NCBI GenBank assembly: GCA_005223045.1
Contig: NJBM01000006.1
Span: forward strand, 124,001-188,000
DNA: 64,000 bases
Direction of reading: 5' to 3'
DNA from: Planctomycetes bacterium B3_Pla
Lineage (GTDB): Bacteria > Planctomycetota > Phycisphaerae > Sedimentisphaerales > Anaerobacaceae
The position numbers were made by a program, and so were the translations under genes. Within the stretch, counting starts at the first letter, position 1; each line of letters starts with the position of its first letter. The notes below the pieces were generated by a model. That model made no database searches. It saw nothing but the letters and a program-made list of their open reading frames with translations, and had not been told where the DNA came from. Positions 36,540-46,025 of this stretch are shown here, one piece after another.

Positions 36540-38129
36540 TCAGGGCGCAAAGTAAACCGTAGGCCCGTATTCGTAGTTTTTTCTTTCCCAATCAGCCTTG
36601 ACGGCCGCCTGAAGGGGGGCTTCGAGGAACGTTAATCTGCCGCGTTCGATGCCGAGTATCACTGCCGAAGGCGGTTTTTCGTTGAGCACTTCTGCAAGAG
36701 TTTTTTGACCGGCCGTATGTGTTAGCCGGCGTTCGTCGGGCGACAGGGAATCGGCAGTCCTGTAGATGATTGCCCCGGCAGACAATTCAGGGTAAATCCG
36801 GCCGCCCCCTTCGAGAGCGAGCAGGGGGGCCAAGGTCAGTATCAATTTGGGCTCTTTCGCTTTCTCGGTAATATCTTGTGAGATCTTATGCAGGCGTATC
36901 GGCTCCCAGCTTTGCGGATCAAGAAGCTTTGATATTCTCCCCAACATTGTTCGATATGATGAAACGTAATTAGAAGGTTGCATGGGATGGAGACCCAAGC
37001 CAGGAGATATAACTGCGATGAATGTACAGACCGCAACCAAAACAGAGGCTGTCTGAACATACTTCTTGGAGCCAGTTCTGGTGGAAAGTTCTCTTAAGTA
37101 TAGCAATGGGAAGGCGAGGCTAATTGTCAAGAAAGGAACCGGGATAGCGAGATACTGGCTCCACATGGTCGGTGGTATAAGGGCGATTATGAAGAACGTC
37201 GCCGACAGCAGGGCGACGAGCAACAGATTTCTGGAGTTTACGATCTTTAATTTGCGGCGAAGGCACAGAACTATCAGACAAAGACAGATCGTCAACACGA
37301 CGAGCGCGAGATAACCGGGCCTTGTCAGGCACGCAATTGTCAGGGCTGCTTTGTTGTGAACCATGCTTATTTCGTGCAGCCATTGTCCGTAGAGCATCGG
37401 TATCTTAACCATGTTGAGAAAGAATGCCCGCGGCGCCCGGGTTATCACCCAAACTGGCCAAATTAATACGAGAGCTGTCGCTAAGAGAAACGGCAGGGCG
37501 GTCTTGAATCTCTGCTTTATTGACTCGGCAGGCAGGCTCAGTAACATCACGAAGAACAACAGCTCCACCAGGGCGGTCGTTATGCGCATGCAGGTCGCAA
37601 ATGTCAGCAAGGCGCCGATGGCGGCGATTCGCCAGAGTTTGGTTTTTTGCCCGAAATCGGTCGATATGAATAGCCAAAAGGACAAGACGACGCACAAGAT
37701 CACGACGTCGTGGTTCCATGCGTAGCCGTTGGCGTAATCGACGAGCGGATTGAAGAGCCAGAGCACAACAGCCGCCAGCCCCAGAAGCGTACCGGCGACA
37801 GCGGCGGACTTGAAGGCACACCGGTATATGCCGACGATGCAAAGCATCACGAGAATATCACACATACATGAGACGAGTCGGCCCACGAGCAAATAGTGGG
37901 TTGTGCCGAATACCCTGAACAATGCCGCGCACAGCAGCGGGTGGTAAGGCATCTGAGACGCGTATGAAAAATCCCTGTAAATCATCTTCCCCTGGGCCAT
38001 GAGAACAGCCCCGGTGCAGTACATCTGTTCATCGCGGCCTACAGGTTTGGTCATGCTATTGCCCAAAATCGCAAGAGAAAGGACAACCAGTATTAAGACA
38101 ACCAATATATAAGTGATTCTCGCAGACAT
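36540..38129 (-). CDS. polytopic membrane protein, glycosyltransferase-like (PMT/ArnT superfamily)
   Basis: 529 aa from ATG 38129. About 10-12 transmembrane helices alternate with short loops; the last 130 residues are mainly extracytoplasmic. The first outer loop has GRDEQMYCTGAVLMAQGKMI, with an acidic pair as in GT39/GT83-like enzymes that use polyprenyl-phosphate sugars, followed by YHPLLCAALFRVFG. A further TTG start ten codons upstream is possible. The donor and acceptor are unknown. The adjacent genes do not clearly belong to the same pathway. Confidence 0.7.
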   Translation of the reverse strand: MSARITYILVVLILVVLSLAILGNSMTKPVGRDEQMYCTGAVLMAQGKMIYRDFSYASQMPYHPLLCAALFRVFGTTHYLLVGRLVSCMCDILVMLCIVGIYRCAFKSAAVAGTLLGLAAVVLWLFNPLVDYANGYAWNHDVVILCVVLSFWLFISTDFGQKTKLWRIAAIGALLTFATCMRITTALVELLFFVMLLSLPAESIKQRFKTALPFLLATALVLIWPVWVITRAPRAFFLNMVKIPMLYGQWLHEISMVHNKAALTIACLTRPGYLALVVLTICLCLIVLCLRRKLKIVNSRNLLLVALLSATFFIIALIPPTMWSQYLAIPVPFLTISLAFPLLYLRELSTRTGSKKYVQTASVLVAVCTFIAVISPGLGLHPMQPSNYVSSYRTMLGRISKLLDPQSWEPIRLHKISQDITEKAKEPKLILTLAPLLALEGGGRIYPELSAGAIIYRTADSLSPDERRLTHTAGQKTLAEVLNEKPPSAVILGIERGRLTFLEAPLQAAVKADWERKNYEYGPTVYFAP

Positions 38130-38199
38130 GATCACAGAACAGCTAATCGAATTCGACAATAGAAAATAGTAAATAGTAAATAATAAATATCAAATCGCC

Positions 38200-39207
38200 T
38201 TACCATTCAGCCAACTCTCCTAAAAGCTCTTCGACCAGATCCTTCATCGTCACAATGCCGACAGGTCTTTGCTGTCCGGCTCTCGTTACCAGGACGATCT
38301 TCTCGTTCTCCTTCTGCATGATCTCAATGGCGTCGGTAACCGTGGTGTCCGTGCCGATCCCTCGGATCGGCTTAATAAAACCGCGAAGGTCGTCGAACTT
38401 ATCCGATGAGCTTAGGACCTCATATATGCTCACAAAACCAACGATGTTTCCTGGTTGGCCCTCGACCACGGGCAGGCGCGTAAATGCACACTTCTTCAAT
38501 TTGTTCAGCAAAGCCGGACGGTCCGACCCGGCATCAACCGTCTCCACATCGCTAATAGGTATCATTACCGACCTCATGCTAACTTGTGAGATGCCGACAA
38601 GGCGATCAATCATGTCGCTCTGCACGGAACTGAGAATGCCTTCTTCGTGCGTATCCTGGAGGAAGGCGCGGACCTTGTGCCTTTGTGCAGATGTTATCAA
38701 TGTTCTTGAAGAAGCGGCAAGCCCCGTGAATCGTGTGAAGAAACTCGATATCGCTTCGAGCACAGGCACTGCACCACACCAGGTTAGAAATTTGTGACAA
38801 CCATATAGAACCGGTGATATGTAAGGCATGAGCATATCAGCACGGTACAAGAACATATTCTTGGGAATCAGCTCTGAGAAAACGAACAGTATTGGGACCA
38901 TCACCAGGGTTGCGAAAATCTCGGCCGTATGCTCGTGTTCGACACCCACACGATCCAAAAACATGACAGTGACCAGGCTCGTGGCAAGATAGTTGACGAG
39001 ATTGTTGCCTATCAGCAGAGACAACAGCAGTCCGGAGTCGTCGTGCAAACATCGGTCGAGGATGACAAACGGCAGCCGCTTCTTTTCAACACCCAAGCGC
39101 AGGCGAAGCCGGCTGAGCTGGTACATGCCGGTCTCGGAGCCGGAGAACAGGCCGCCCAGCATAACGAGAGAAGCAACCGCTAATATCAAGAGTATGCTAT
39201 CGATCAT
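38200..39207 (-). CDS. CNNM/CorC-type membrane protein (DUF21 + CBS pair)
   Basis: 335 aa. The DUF21 transmembrane domain (SGSETGMYQLSRLRLR at about 23-38; VPILFVFSELIPKNMFLY) occupies the first 190 residues. It is followed by two CBS motifs (SMRSVMIPISDVETVD and GTDTTVTDAIEIMQ). Related proteins handle Mg or Co ions or bind nucleotides through CBS. It overlaps the next, homologous gene by 11 bases. No HlyC/CorC C-terminal domain is present, unlike its partner. Transport activity is inferred. Confidence 0.85.
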   Translation of the reverse strand: MIDSILLILAVASLVMLGGLFSGSETGMYQLSRLRLRLGVEKKRLPFVILDRCLHDDSGLLLSLLIGNNLVNYLATSLVTVMFLDRVGVEHEHTAEIFATLVMVPILFVFSELIPKNMFLYRADMLMPYISPVLYGCHKFLTWCGAVPVLEAISSFFTRFTGLAASSRTLITSAQRHKVRAFLQDTHEEGILSSVQSDMIDRLVGISQVSMRSVMIPISDVETVDAGSDRPALLNKLKKCAFTRLPVVEGQPGNIVGFVSIYEVLSSSDKFDDLRGFIKPIRGIGTDTTVTDAIEIMQKENEKIVLVTRAGQQRPVGIVTMKDLVEELLGELAEW

Positions 39208-40453
39208 TGCTCTGGGATGGTTCGAAGGTTAATACGAGAATTTCGATTCGACGCTTTCGCACTTTTTCCACGGTGAATTTCAGGTTTTTCAAATACGCCT
39301 GGTCGCCCGGCCTGGGTATCCTGCCGAGCAGGGCGGTGACCAGCCCGCCGATAGTAACCTGACGTGTCTCCGCCAGGTCGATGTCGAATACCTCGGCCCA
39401 GTCGTGAATGGCAAGGCTGCCTGCAAGTCTGTATTCGAAAGGTCCCGTTTGTGTGACAGGTTCGGTCTCGCTTTCAGGCTCGATCTGACCAAATAATTCT
39501 TCTGCGATATCTTCAAGACAAACGTATCCGGCAATGCCGCCGTATTCGTCGACAACGATTGCTGTATCCGTTCGACTCTTGCGGAAGAATTCCAGGAGAG
39601 ATTCGATAGTCTTCTGCTCCGGAACAAAATTGACCTTCTGGACAATCTTGTCCAAAGAGACATCGTCCTGGAGCAGAATCTGCCGGAGGTGCACCAAGCC
39701 GATTATGTTGTCTATTGCCCCGACGTAAACAGGGATCTTTGTCAGATGATTCTCCTCCATCTTTCGCTTCGCTGCGTCGGCCGAATCGGTTACCGCACAG
39801 GCGGTCATATCCACCCGCGGTCGCATAACGTGACGAACCTTGAGAAAACCGAGTTCGATTACTTCGGTCAGGAGTCTGTTTTCATCGGCGCTAAGCAATC
39901 CCTGCTTTCGAGTCGCTTCTATCAGGGATTTGAACTCGTTTACACTTATCGCCTTGGGCTGCCTTGCCGGACCGATCAACAGCCTCAGGACAGGCTCCAG
40001 TATGAGAACCTTGAACACGGATTCGAGGGGCGCAAAAATCTGGAAGCATAAGAATGCAGGCAAGGTCGCTGCGATGCTCAGAGCCTTCGAGTTGGCAAGA
40101 GCCACGGATTTGGGCAGTACCTCGCCAAAAAGAACCACTGCGGCAAAGCTGACGAAAGCGGCTATTACCGCACCCAGACCGCTTTGCTCCTTGATTCGGA
40201 TTGTTATGATACTGGCGACGGCATAGAACAATACGTTGACCGTCATATTCCCGAACAAAAAGCAATTCAGCAATCTGTCCGGATTATCCAACAGCTTCAC
40301 GAGCAGCTTCTGCAGTTTATGTTTGGATTCCCGGAGCTGCCTGACCTGCCTGCGTGACAGATTGAAGAAGGCGGTCTCGGCTCCTGAGAAAAAAGCTGAG
40401 CCGGCAAGAAGTATTAACATCAAAATGACTTGGGGGACCTGAGCCGCCATCAA
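39197..40453 (-). CDS. hemolysin-family CNNM/CorC protein (DUF21 + CBS + CorC_HlyC)
   Basis: 418 aa. DUF21 domain with SGAETAFFNLSRRQVRQLRE and VVLFGEVLPKSVALANSKAL, then a CBS pair (VRHVMRPRVDMTACAV, VNFVPEQKTIESLLEFFRK). The C-terminal CorC_HlyC FAD-like domain (VVDEYGGIAGYVCLEDIAEELFGQI, FEYRLAGSLAIHDWAEVF) is intact. A heteromeric partnership with the shorter protein is plausible. The start codon overlaps the histidine kinase stop (ATGA), so all three genes form one operon. Confidence 0.9.
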   Translation of the reverse strand: MMAAQVPQVILMLILLAGSAFFSGAETAFFNLSRRQVRQLRESKHKLQKLLVKLLDNPDRLLNCFLFGNMTVNVLFYAVASIITIRIKEQSGLGAVIAAFVSFAAVVLFGEVLPKSVALANSKALSIAATLPAFLCFQIFAPLESVFKVLILEPVLRLLIGPARQPKAISVNEFKSLIEATRKQGLLSADENRLLTEVIELGFLKVRHVMRPRVDMTACAVTDSADAAKRKMEENHLTKIPVYVGAIDNIIGLVHLRQILLQDDVSLDKIVQKVNFVPEQKTIESLLEFFRKSRTDTAIVVDEYGGIAGYVCLEDIAEELFGQIEPESETEPVTQTGPFEYRLAGSLAIHDWAEVFDIDLAETRQVTIGGLVTALLGRIPRPGDQAYLKNLKFTVEKVRKRRIEILVLTFEPSQSNDR

Positions 40454-41241
40454 CTGTTACCCGACTGTTGTTTGGGCAGGACTATCCCAAACTTGCTTCC
40501 GTTGTCGGGTTCGGATTCTACCGTGATGGAGCCTTCGTGTCCATCCATTATCATTTTGCAGAAGGACAGGCCAAGACCGGCCCCAGAGTTATCGGCCGCA
40601 GAGCAATCTCTCGTCTTCGTGGTGAAAAACATCTCGAAAATGTTCTGCAGATTGCCAGGCTCAATCCCGCTGCCCGTGTCGGCAACCTCAATCTCAACAG
40701 AATCGGCTTTTTCCGCAGCTTCGATGGTCAAAACGCCCCCGCGCGGCAGCATTGCATCGCGCGCATTAAGAATCAAATTCATTAAAACCTGCTGAATCTG
40801 AACCGGCACCGCCCAGACCGTCAGATTTTCAGGGACCTTGATCTTCACGGTTATCCCATCTTTGGCAAAATCCCGGCATAAACAGGTGAAAATCTCGTCG
40901 ATCAGCCCAGGCAGTCTAACATACTCCTTTTCCTGCGTTTCGCCGTTTGCCAGGGCAAGCATGCTATCCATGATTTTCGAGACACGGTTACAATTTGTGA
41001 CAACCTTCTGAAGTGCCTTCTCGGCCAGGGCTTTATCGCCGGGAGCGCTCAGAGCAAAAGTCGCATAGCTTTTCAGGGGCGTCAGCAGATTATTAATCTC
41101 ATGGGCTGTCATGTAGCTGACGGTTCCCATGCTGATAAGGGGCTGGAGTCCGGCAAGCTGGGATTTCAGCGCCTGATTCTGATGTTCCTGAACTTCCAGG
41201 TGTCTGTGTAGTGCGTAGCGTCTTGCCGTAATGCTTGCCAA
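40450..41241 (-). CDS. sensor histidine kinase (soluble)
   Basis: About 264 aa if started at TTG 41241, which has a perfect AGGAG seven bases upstream. The longer frame from 41331 would begin only nine bases from the divergent gene and lacks such a site. A coiled-coil (LHRHLEVQEHQNQALKSQLA) leads into the H-box MTAHEINNLLTPLKS, then N-box LNARDAMLP, VADTGSGIE, FFTTK and GAGLGLSFCKMI. No transmembrane segment or input domain is visible. The cognate regulator may be the response regulator at 45323 (inference only). Confidence 0.85.
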   Translation of the reverse strand: MASITARRYALHRHLEVQEHQNQALKSQLAGLQPLISMGTVSYMTAHEINNLLTPLKSYATFALSAPGDKALAEKALQKVVTNCNRVSKIMDSMLALANGETQEKEYVRLPGLIDEIFTCLCRDFAKDGITVKIKVPENLTVWAVPVQIQQVLMNLILNARDAMLPRGGVLTIEAAEKADSVEIEVADTGSGIEPGNLQNIFEMFFTTKTRDCSAADNSGAGLGLSFCKMIMDGHEGSITVESEPDNGSKFGIVLPKQQSGNS

Positions 41242-41263
41242 TCGACTGCTCCTGTGATAAAAT

Positions 41264-41279
41264 CCAATTTCTATTGGAC
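41264..41279. promoter_or_regulatory. palindrome in the divergent promoter region
   Basis: TCCAAT-TTCT-ATTGGA forms a perfect 6-bp inverted repeat between the kinase operon and the small plus-strand gene. It may be an operator. Short and not conserved elsewhere in the window. Confidence 0.3.
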
Positions 41280-41340
41280 TATATCGACTTTTGGTGCGTT
41301 TTTTCTTGAACGGTGATATGCTCAAAATCATGGACGCGCG

Positions 41341-41607
41341 ATGAACGAGCAGCAGATTTTGGAAGAGCTTTTGGCGTTATTAGAGGCAAACGGCGTCACA
41401 ATTCGCAATGAATCGCTCGGCGGAAGCGGCGGGGGGCTTTGCACCATAAAGGGCCGGCAGATCCTCTTTGTGGACACCCAGGCGCCGTCAATAGTCACAG
41501 CGGCAGTTTGTGCCGAGGCCGTGCCGAAAGTGGCCGACATCGAGCAAATATATATCAAGCCTCAGGTCCGCCAGTTTATCGAAAACCACAGCAATCAGGT
41601 AAGTTGA
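41341..41607 (+). CDS. small hypothetical protein (88 aa)
   Basis: Starts at ATG 41341 and ends 8 bases before the FGE-sialidase gene. The sequence has alternating strand/helix character: QQILEELLALLEANGVTIR, LCTIKGRQILFVDTQ, IVTAAVCAEAVPKV and IYIKPQVRQFIEN. There is no signal peptide. Its sensible composition and position suggest a real small cytoplasmic protein. The family is not recognised, and its ribosome site is weak. Confidence 0.6.
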   Translation: MNEQQILEELLALLEANGVTIRNESLGGSGGGLCTIKGRQILFVDTQAPSIVTAAVCAEAVPKVADIEQIYIKPQVRQFIENHSNQVS

Positions 41608-41615
41608 AAGGTGAT

Positions 41616-44600
41616 ATGATGGTAAAGAGCAAATGGTCGTCAGTATTTGCACTGTGCGTGGTGACAGGGCTGTGCCCTTCGGAGGTCACGGCAAGGTCAG
41701 ATTCTGCACAAAGATCCAACGGATTTGTCAATTCTATCGGCATGGAATTTGTTCGCCTCAAGCCCGGCTCTCTTCTGATGGGGCAACAGCAGGGCGGCGA
41801 CTGGGATGAGCGACCTGCGCACAAAGTGGAGATCACAAAGTCTTTCGGCATGGCTTTAACTGAGGTGACCAACGCCCAATACGAGCAGTTCGATCCCAAA
41901 CATCGCGAGCTTCGGGGGAAACTCGGTTTTTCCAAACAGGACGATGAGGCGGTTGTTTTTGTGAGCTGGCGCGAGGCCGTGGAATTCTGCAAATGGCTCT
42001 CGAAGAAAGAGGGCAGGGCTTACCGTTTGCCGACCGAGGCCGAGTGGGAGTATGCCTGCCGGGCCGGAACAACCACTGCCTACCATACCGGTGATAGTCT
42101 GCCGAAAGAGTATCAAAAGAATGCCCGGATGAGCTGGTTTCCCGATCCTGCGCGCAGGCGCAAAGGCGCCGAGCCTGTGCCGCTTACGGTTGCACAAACG
42201 CCGGCGAATCCGTGGGGTCTTTTCGACATGCACGGCAACGTTGAGGAATGGTGCCATGATTGGTATGGCCCGTATGAACAGGCTGCTCAGACCGATCCGG
42301 TAGGGCGCGTGAGCGGCGATTTCAAGGTCACTCGCGGCGGCAGCCAGGGAACGCAGGTGTCGTTCCTGCGCTCGGCTAACCGGCTGGGGGTGCTGCCTGA
42401 GGACAAAAGCTGGCTTATAGGCTTCCGCGTGGTTATCGGCGAGATGCCCCAGACCGAGCCGCTTGCCGCTGCCGCACTGCCATTGAACCGGCAAGATGTC
42501 GCCCGGCAAGTCCAAGGCTCGCCCAAAAGTCCTGACCCTGATGAGCCTTACTTCAGAGGTCCGCGCGAGTATGTCAAGATACCGCCTGGCTCTGACGGGC
42601 CTATGTACTCGGAGCACAACCACGATCCGGCCCTGGTCGATTGTCCGAACGGCGACCTGCTGGCTATCTGGTATTCGTGCCGGAACGAGCCAGGACGTGA
42701 GTTGACCATTTTGGCGAGTCGCCTGCGATACGGCACGGAACAATGGGAGCCGGCTTCGGTATTCTGGGACGCGCCGGACCGTAACGACCATGCTCCGGCT
42801 CTTTGGCTCGATCCTCAGGGTGCCATCTACCACTTCAACGGCCTTTCGGCGGCAGCAACCTGGGGCAATCTCGCTACCGTAATGCGAATATCAACAGATA
42901 GCGGCGCAACGTGGTCGAAGGCACGGCTTATCAATCCCGAGCACGGCATTCGCCACATGCCCGTAGAATCGGTCTTTCTAACGCGAGAGGGCTTCATCGT
43001 CCTGCCTTGCGATGCGGTCACAGGCGGTAATGGCGGTACTGCCGTTCACATCAGCCGGGACGCCGGCAAGACCTGGAACGATTCCGGCGCCGGTCGGCCC
43101 GCTCCGACGTTTACCGCCGGAACAACGGGGGCATGGGTCGCCGGCATTCACGCCGGAGTCGTGCAGCTTAGAGACGGCAGCCTGATGGCATTCGGACGCG
43201 GCAACAATATAGACGGCCGGATGCCGATGAGCATCTCGGAAGACATGGGCGGGAACTGGACGTATTCAGCCAGCGAGTTTCCGCCGCTCGGTGGCGGACA
43301 ACGGCTCATCCTGAGACGGCTGCGCGAAGGGCCTATATTGTTCGTGAGTTTCACGGACCGAAAAAAAGGTATGGTTATCCCGGACGGCGCCGGCGCGCAG
43401 CGCAAAGTGTTCGGCATGTTTGCGGCACTATCGTTTGACGAGGGCAAAACTTGGCCTGTTAAGAGATTGATCACTCCCGGCGGGGGGGCAAGTAAACTCG
43501 ACGGCGGCGGTAATACCGGCAAGTTTGTGATGGATCAGACTCATGCCGAGCCGAGAGGGTATTTGGCCTCAACTCAAACCCATGATGGGCTTATCCACCT
43601 GATAAGCAGCAAACAACACTATGTTTTTAATCTCGCCTGGATAAAGCAGGGCGCAACCGCAGCGAAAAGAGAATACCCTGAGCCGTTTGAACACCCCTAC
43701 GTTCCGGGCGTGGTCATCGATCACCGTCCGGCCAGGACCGGCAAGTACCTCGGATCACCGAGCATCGCCGTATTGCCCAATGGTTCTTACGTAATATCCC
43801 ATGACTTCTACGGACCGGCCACCAAAGAAGATCAGACCGCAATATTTCGCTCTAAGGACGCCGGAAAGACATGGGAGAAACTGACGGATTTTTACGGGCA
43901 GTACTGGTCAACAATTTTCCTGCATGAAAAATCGCTTTATATTATCGGCACCAACATTCATAACGGCCATATAGTTATCCGCCGGTCCACAGACGGGGGG
44001 CTGACATGGACCACGCCGGAGGATGGTAATACGGGGCTGCTCGCGGCGGACGGCCAATATCATTGTGCGCCGGTTCCCATCCTGGTCCACAACCGAAGAA
44101 TCTGGCGGGCAATGGAGGACAGGCATTCGTCCCAGGCGTGGGGAAACAATCTGCGGACTTTCGTTATGTCGGCTCCCGTCGATGCGGACCTGTTGAAAGC
44201 CGACAGTTGGACTATGAGCAACCGTCTCGAGTTCGACCCGGCATGGCCCGGCAAAGCCTGGCTGGAGGGAAACATCGTTCTTACACCGCAGAATCAGCTC
44301 GTAAACATTCTGCGCGTTGAGTGCAAGGAGGCAGAAAAAGCCGCCATCGTCCATATCTCCGAGGACGGCAGGTCGGCCCGATTCGATCCGGAGAAGGATT
44401 TTATCGACTTTTTTGGCGGCTCAAACAAATTCACAATTCGCTATGACCCTGTGACCAAACGTTATTGGTCGCTCGTTAGCAAGCAAAAGAATCCTACGGC
44501 ATATCGCAACAATCTTGTGCTCGTGTCGTCCCGTGATTTGAGGAGCTGGCAGGTCGAATCGGTTATCCTCCGGCACCATGACAGCGAAAGACATGCCTTT

Positions 44601-44747
44601 CAGTACATAGACTGGCTTTTTGAAGATAAAGATATAATTGCCGTTTCCCGAACGGCGTATAACGATGGCGTGGGCGGGGCCCATAATGCGCACGATGCCA
44701 ATCATATAACCTTTCACCGCATTCACAATTTCCGCGAATTGCGGTAA
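41616..44747 (+). CDS. secreted fusion: FGE-sulfatase (SUMF1-like) domain plus sialidase-like beta-propeller
   Basis: About 1043 aa from ATG 41616 (a second ATG follows directly); AAAGGTG is just upstream. Signal peptide 1-28. Residues about 35-300 match formylglycine-generating-enzyme/SUMF1-like domains: MEFVRLKPGSLLMGQQ, LTEVTNAQYEQF, YRLPTEAEWEYACRAG, WGLFDMHGNVEEWCHDWYG and TRGGSQGTQ. The remaining 700 residues are a sialidase-type propeller with Asp-boxes (STDSGATW, SRDAGKTW, SFDEGKTW, SKDAGKTW, STDGGLTW). The FGE half lacks an obvious catalytic Cys pair, so it may be a binding module. Substrates are probably glycans. A fused pair of this kind is unusual. Confidence 0.85.
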   Translation: MMVKSKWSSVFALCVVTGLCPSEVTARSDSAQRSNGFVNSIGMEFVRLKPGSLLMGQQQGGDWDERPAHKVEITKSFGMALTEVTNAQYEQFDPKHRELRGKLGFSKQDDEAVVFVSWREAVEFCKWLSKKEGRAYRLPTEAEWEYACRAGTTTAYHTGDSLPKEYQKNARMSWFPDPARRRKGAEPVPLTVAQTPANPWGLFDMHGNVEEWCHDWYGPYEQAAQTDPVGRVSGDFKVTRGGSQGTQVSFLRSANRLGVLPEDKSWLIGFRVVIGEMPQTEPLAAAALPLNRQDVARQVQGSPKSPDPDEPYFRGPREYVKIPPGSDGPMYSEHNHDPALVDCPNGDLLAIWYSCRNEPGRELTILASRLRYGTEQWEPASVFWDAPDRNDHAPALWLDPQGAIYHFNGLSAAATWGNLATVMRISTDSGATWSKARLINPEHGIRHMPVESVFLTREGFIVLPCDAVTGGNGGTAVHISRDAGKTWNDSGAGRPAPTFTAGTTGAWVAGIHAGVVQLRDGSLMAFGRGNNIDGRMPMSISEDMGGNWTYSASEFPPLGGGQRLILRRLREGPILFVSFTDRKKGMVIPDGAGAQRKVFGMFAALSFDEGKTWPVKRLITPGGGASKLDGGGNTGKFVMDQTHAEPRGYLASTQTHDGLIHLISSKQHYVFNLAWIKQGATAAKREYPEPFEHPYVPGVVIDHRPARTGKYLGSPSIAVLPNGSYVISHDFYGPATKEDQTAIFRSKDAGKTWEKLTDFYGQYWSTIFLHEKSLYIIGTNIHNGHIVIRRSTDGGLTWTTPEDGNTGLLAADGQYHCAPVPILVHNRRIWRAMEDRHSSQAWGNNLRTFVMSAPVDADLLKADSWTMSNRLEFDPAWPGKAWLEGNIVLTPQNQLVNILRVECKEAEKAAIVHISEDGRSARFDPEKDFIDFFGGSNKFTIRYDPVTKRYWSLVSKQKNPTAYRNNLVLVSSRDLRSWQVESVILRHHDSERHAFQYIDWLFEDKDIIAVSRTAYNDGVGGAHNAHDANHITFHRIHNFRELR

Positions 44748-44769
44748 CAGTAATAAGGAGCAGCGAAGA

Positions 44770-45282
44770 ATGTCAGCGAAAAAGATAGCTATTATGGTCG
44801 ATGAGATGTACCAGGTTCTCGAAGTATGGTATCCATATTACCGGTTCATCGAGGCGGGCCTGGAAGTTAATTTGGTTGCAGCCGAGGCGAAAAAGCAATA
44901 TCATTCTAAGGAAGGATATCCGTGCGTCTCCGAGGTTGCGGCAGCCCGGGCCGACGCAGGCGATTACGACTGTATGCTCGTGCCGGGCGGCTTCGCGCCG
45001 GATTTCATGCGAAGAGACGCCGAGGTCATACAGTTTGCGAACGATATGGTTAACGCAGGCAAGGTAATAGCGGCTATTTGCCACGGCGGATGGCTGCTGT
45101 GCAGCACGGATGCCTACAAGGGCAGGAAAGCAACCTGCTTTATGGCGATAAAAGACGACATAAAGAACGCCGGCGCCGAGTACATCGACGCAGAGTGCGT
45201 AGTGGACGGCAGCTTGATAACGTCGCGCAAGCCCGACGATCTGCCGGCCTTTTGTACGGCCGTGCTGGACGCTTTAAAATAG
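44770..45282 (+). CDS. DJ-1/PfpI family protein (class I glutamine amidotransferase-like)
   Basis: 170 aa. Fold signature with the nucleophile elbow AAICHGGWLL (Cys104, His105), preceded by MLVPGGFAPDFMRRD and followed by VVDGSLITSRKPDDLPAF. Members act as glyoxalases, deglycases, proteases or chaperones; the exact activity is not inferable. AAGGAGCAGCGAAGA precedes the start. It lies 22 bases after the sialidase gene. Confidence 0.9.
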   Translation: MSAKKIAIMVDEMYQVLEVWYPYYRFIEAGLEVNLVAAEAKKQYHSKEGYPCVSEVAAARADAGDYDCMLVPGGFAPDFMRRDAEVIQFANDMVNAGKVIAAICHGGWLLCSTDAYKGRKATCFMAIKDDIKNAGAEYIDAECVVDGSLITSRKPDDLPAFCTAVLDALK

Positions 45283-45322
45283 TAATAGACCGAACTTCTG
45301 CAAAAATAGGAGCGATTTTCTT

Positions 45323-45829
45323 ATGAGCCGGACCGGAACCGAAAAAGGGCGGCAGAAGAGGCCTGTAGTGCTCGTTGTCGATGACAACCAGCAGAATCGA
45401 GAACTTTTGCAGGCGTATCTGGAAGACGTGGACTGTCGTACGGTCCCTGCGAACGACGGGCTGGAAGCGCTGGAGATTTTAGCCAAAGCCCCCCCTGACT
45501 TGATCCTGCTGGACGTTATGATGCCTAAAATGAGCGGCTTCGAGGTTTGCAGAAGAATAAAGAACGATCCCAAGACCACTGATATTCCCGTCATTATGGT
45601 GACCGCCCTCAACGAGTTCGGCGACATCGAACGCGGCATCGACTCGGGCACGGATGATTTTCTCAGCAAACCCGTTAACAAACTGGAGCTTCTGACACGA
45701 GTCAAGACCATGCTGAAACTCAAGCACTTGACCGACAAGCTCGAGCGAACGCTGGCTTATCTGAGCGAGATAGAAAAACAGGCACAAATGGCCAAATCAG
45801 AATCCGATAACCGGCTTTCAAAATCGTAA
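45323..45829 (+). CDS. single-domain response regulator (REC) with coiled tail
   Basis: 168 aa. Receiver domain at 16-130 with acidic pair Asp20/Asp21 (LVVDDNQQ), phospho-acceptor Asp64 (LILLDVMMPKM), MVTALNE and Lys116 (FLSKPVN). The tail (TMLKLKHLTDKLERTLAYLSEIEKQ) is a helix that may dimerise; there is no DNA-binding output domain. Resembles the PleD/CheY-like regulators often found beside diguanylate cyclases, but none is present here. Partner kinase unknown. Confidence 0.9.
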   Translation: MSRTGTEKGRQKRPVVLVVDDNQQNRELLQAYLEDVDCRTVPANDGLEALEILAKAPPDLILLDVMMPKMSGFEVCRRIKNDPKTTDIPVIMVTALNEFGDIERGIDSGTDDFLSKPVNKLELLTRVKTMLKLKHLTDKLERTLAYLSEIEKQAQMAKSESDNRLSKS

Positions 45830-46025
45830 CAACCCGCACATCGCACACAACCCCCACAACGAATAGACAAAATGACAAGTCAAGTGACTAATTGCCAAAA
45901 CCGGGGTTAATCCCTCCTCACTGATGGTCGATATTCTTCAATGTGATCGGCGGCGAATGGGAGTGGATTCGCAAATCCAGGATCACGTTTGCACGTCAAG
46001 AATCGAAAACCGGATGAGAGGGTGT

